A DNA stretch of 64,000 nt from the NCBI RefSeq assembly GCF_006442205.1, contig NZ_VFVR01000013.1, positions 1-64,000 of the forward strand, read 5' to 3'. The stretch's first letter is position 1; the number at the start of each line of letters is the position of its first letter. Under the pieces are notes generated by a model, which saw only the letters and a list, made by a program, of their open reading frames with translations, had not been told where the DNA came from and searched no databases. This stretch comes from Mesorhizobium sp. B2-3-12. Its GTDB lineage: Bacteria > Pseudomonadota > Alphaproteobacteria > Rhizobiales > Rhizobiaceae. The translations under genes and the position numbers were made by a program. Below are positions 63,961 through 64,000 of this stretch, piece after piece.

Positions 63961-64000
63961 GCGGTTCTCCTCGTGGCTTGTTCTCAAGAGTTGGTCGGTC

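Overview
The window is a high-GC alphaproteobacterial chromosome segment. Gene content points to Rhizobiales, most likely Mesorhizobium or a close relative: a MucR/Ros regulator with a substituted zinc ligand, a betI-betC-betA-betB locus, a NoeK/NoeJ-like GDP-mannose pair, the Tat-exported repeat protein of the RR_plus_rpt_1 type, DUF1491, DUF2336 and DUF5330 proteins, and short palindromic intergenic repeats of rhizobial type. This placement rests on family recognition, not on a search.

Layout. 1-3.8 kb: glycogen debranching enzyme and an alpha-glucosidase. 3.8-6.0 kb (minus): TadG-like and TadE-like pilus proteins. 6.3-11.8 kb: a complete oligopeptide ABC importer with fused ATPases. 11.8-14.2 kb: small envelope and membrane proteins. 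14.3-16.8 kb: an accessory islet between a 3'-half copy of tRNA-Pro and the intact tRNA-Pro(CGG). It carries three short peptides sharing a lasso-like RiPP leader motif, a SAM methyltransferase and an unknown ORF. 17.0-20.8 kb: phosphomannomutase and a guanylyltransferase/AGE-epimerase fusion, together a plausible fructose-6-P to GDP-mannose route. 20.8-27.2 kb (minus): choline-O-sulfate to glycine betaine operon with a threonine-dehydratase-like gene inserted. 27.4-31.8 kb: thiolase, ReAV-type asparaginase, beta-helix protein, Gre factor, orphan AbrB protein. 31.9-35.4 kb (minus): methylmalonyl-CoA mutase. 35.7-38.2 kb: HerA-like ATPase and a sugar isomerase. 38.4-43.7 kb: LysR regulator divergent from a GMC oxidoreductase and a double-domain CoA-transferase resembling the DMSP lyase DddD. 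43.8-64 kb: mostly core genes (L,D-transpeptidase, dehalogenase, aminotransferase, SOD, cytochromes, SET protein, LysE, oligopeptidase B, MucR, SufE, histidine kinase, peptidoglycan-binding protein, PBP1A, an arginine-deiminase-fold hydrolase).

Themes. Several loci handle methylated or sulfated osmolytes: choline sulfate and choline in one, probably DMSP in another. A DddD product, 3-hydroxypropionyl-CoA, could feed propionate metabolism and the mutase, but that link is inference. The most novel-looking region is the tRNA-bounded islet. Its leader motif is strongly conserved across three peptides while the C-terminal parts diverge, yet no lasso cyclase or protease lies nearby.
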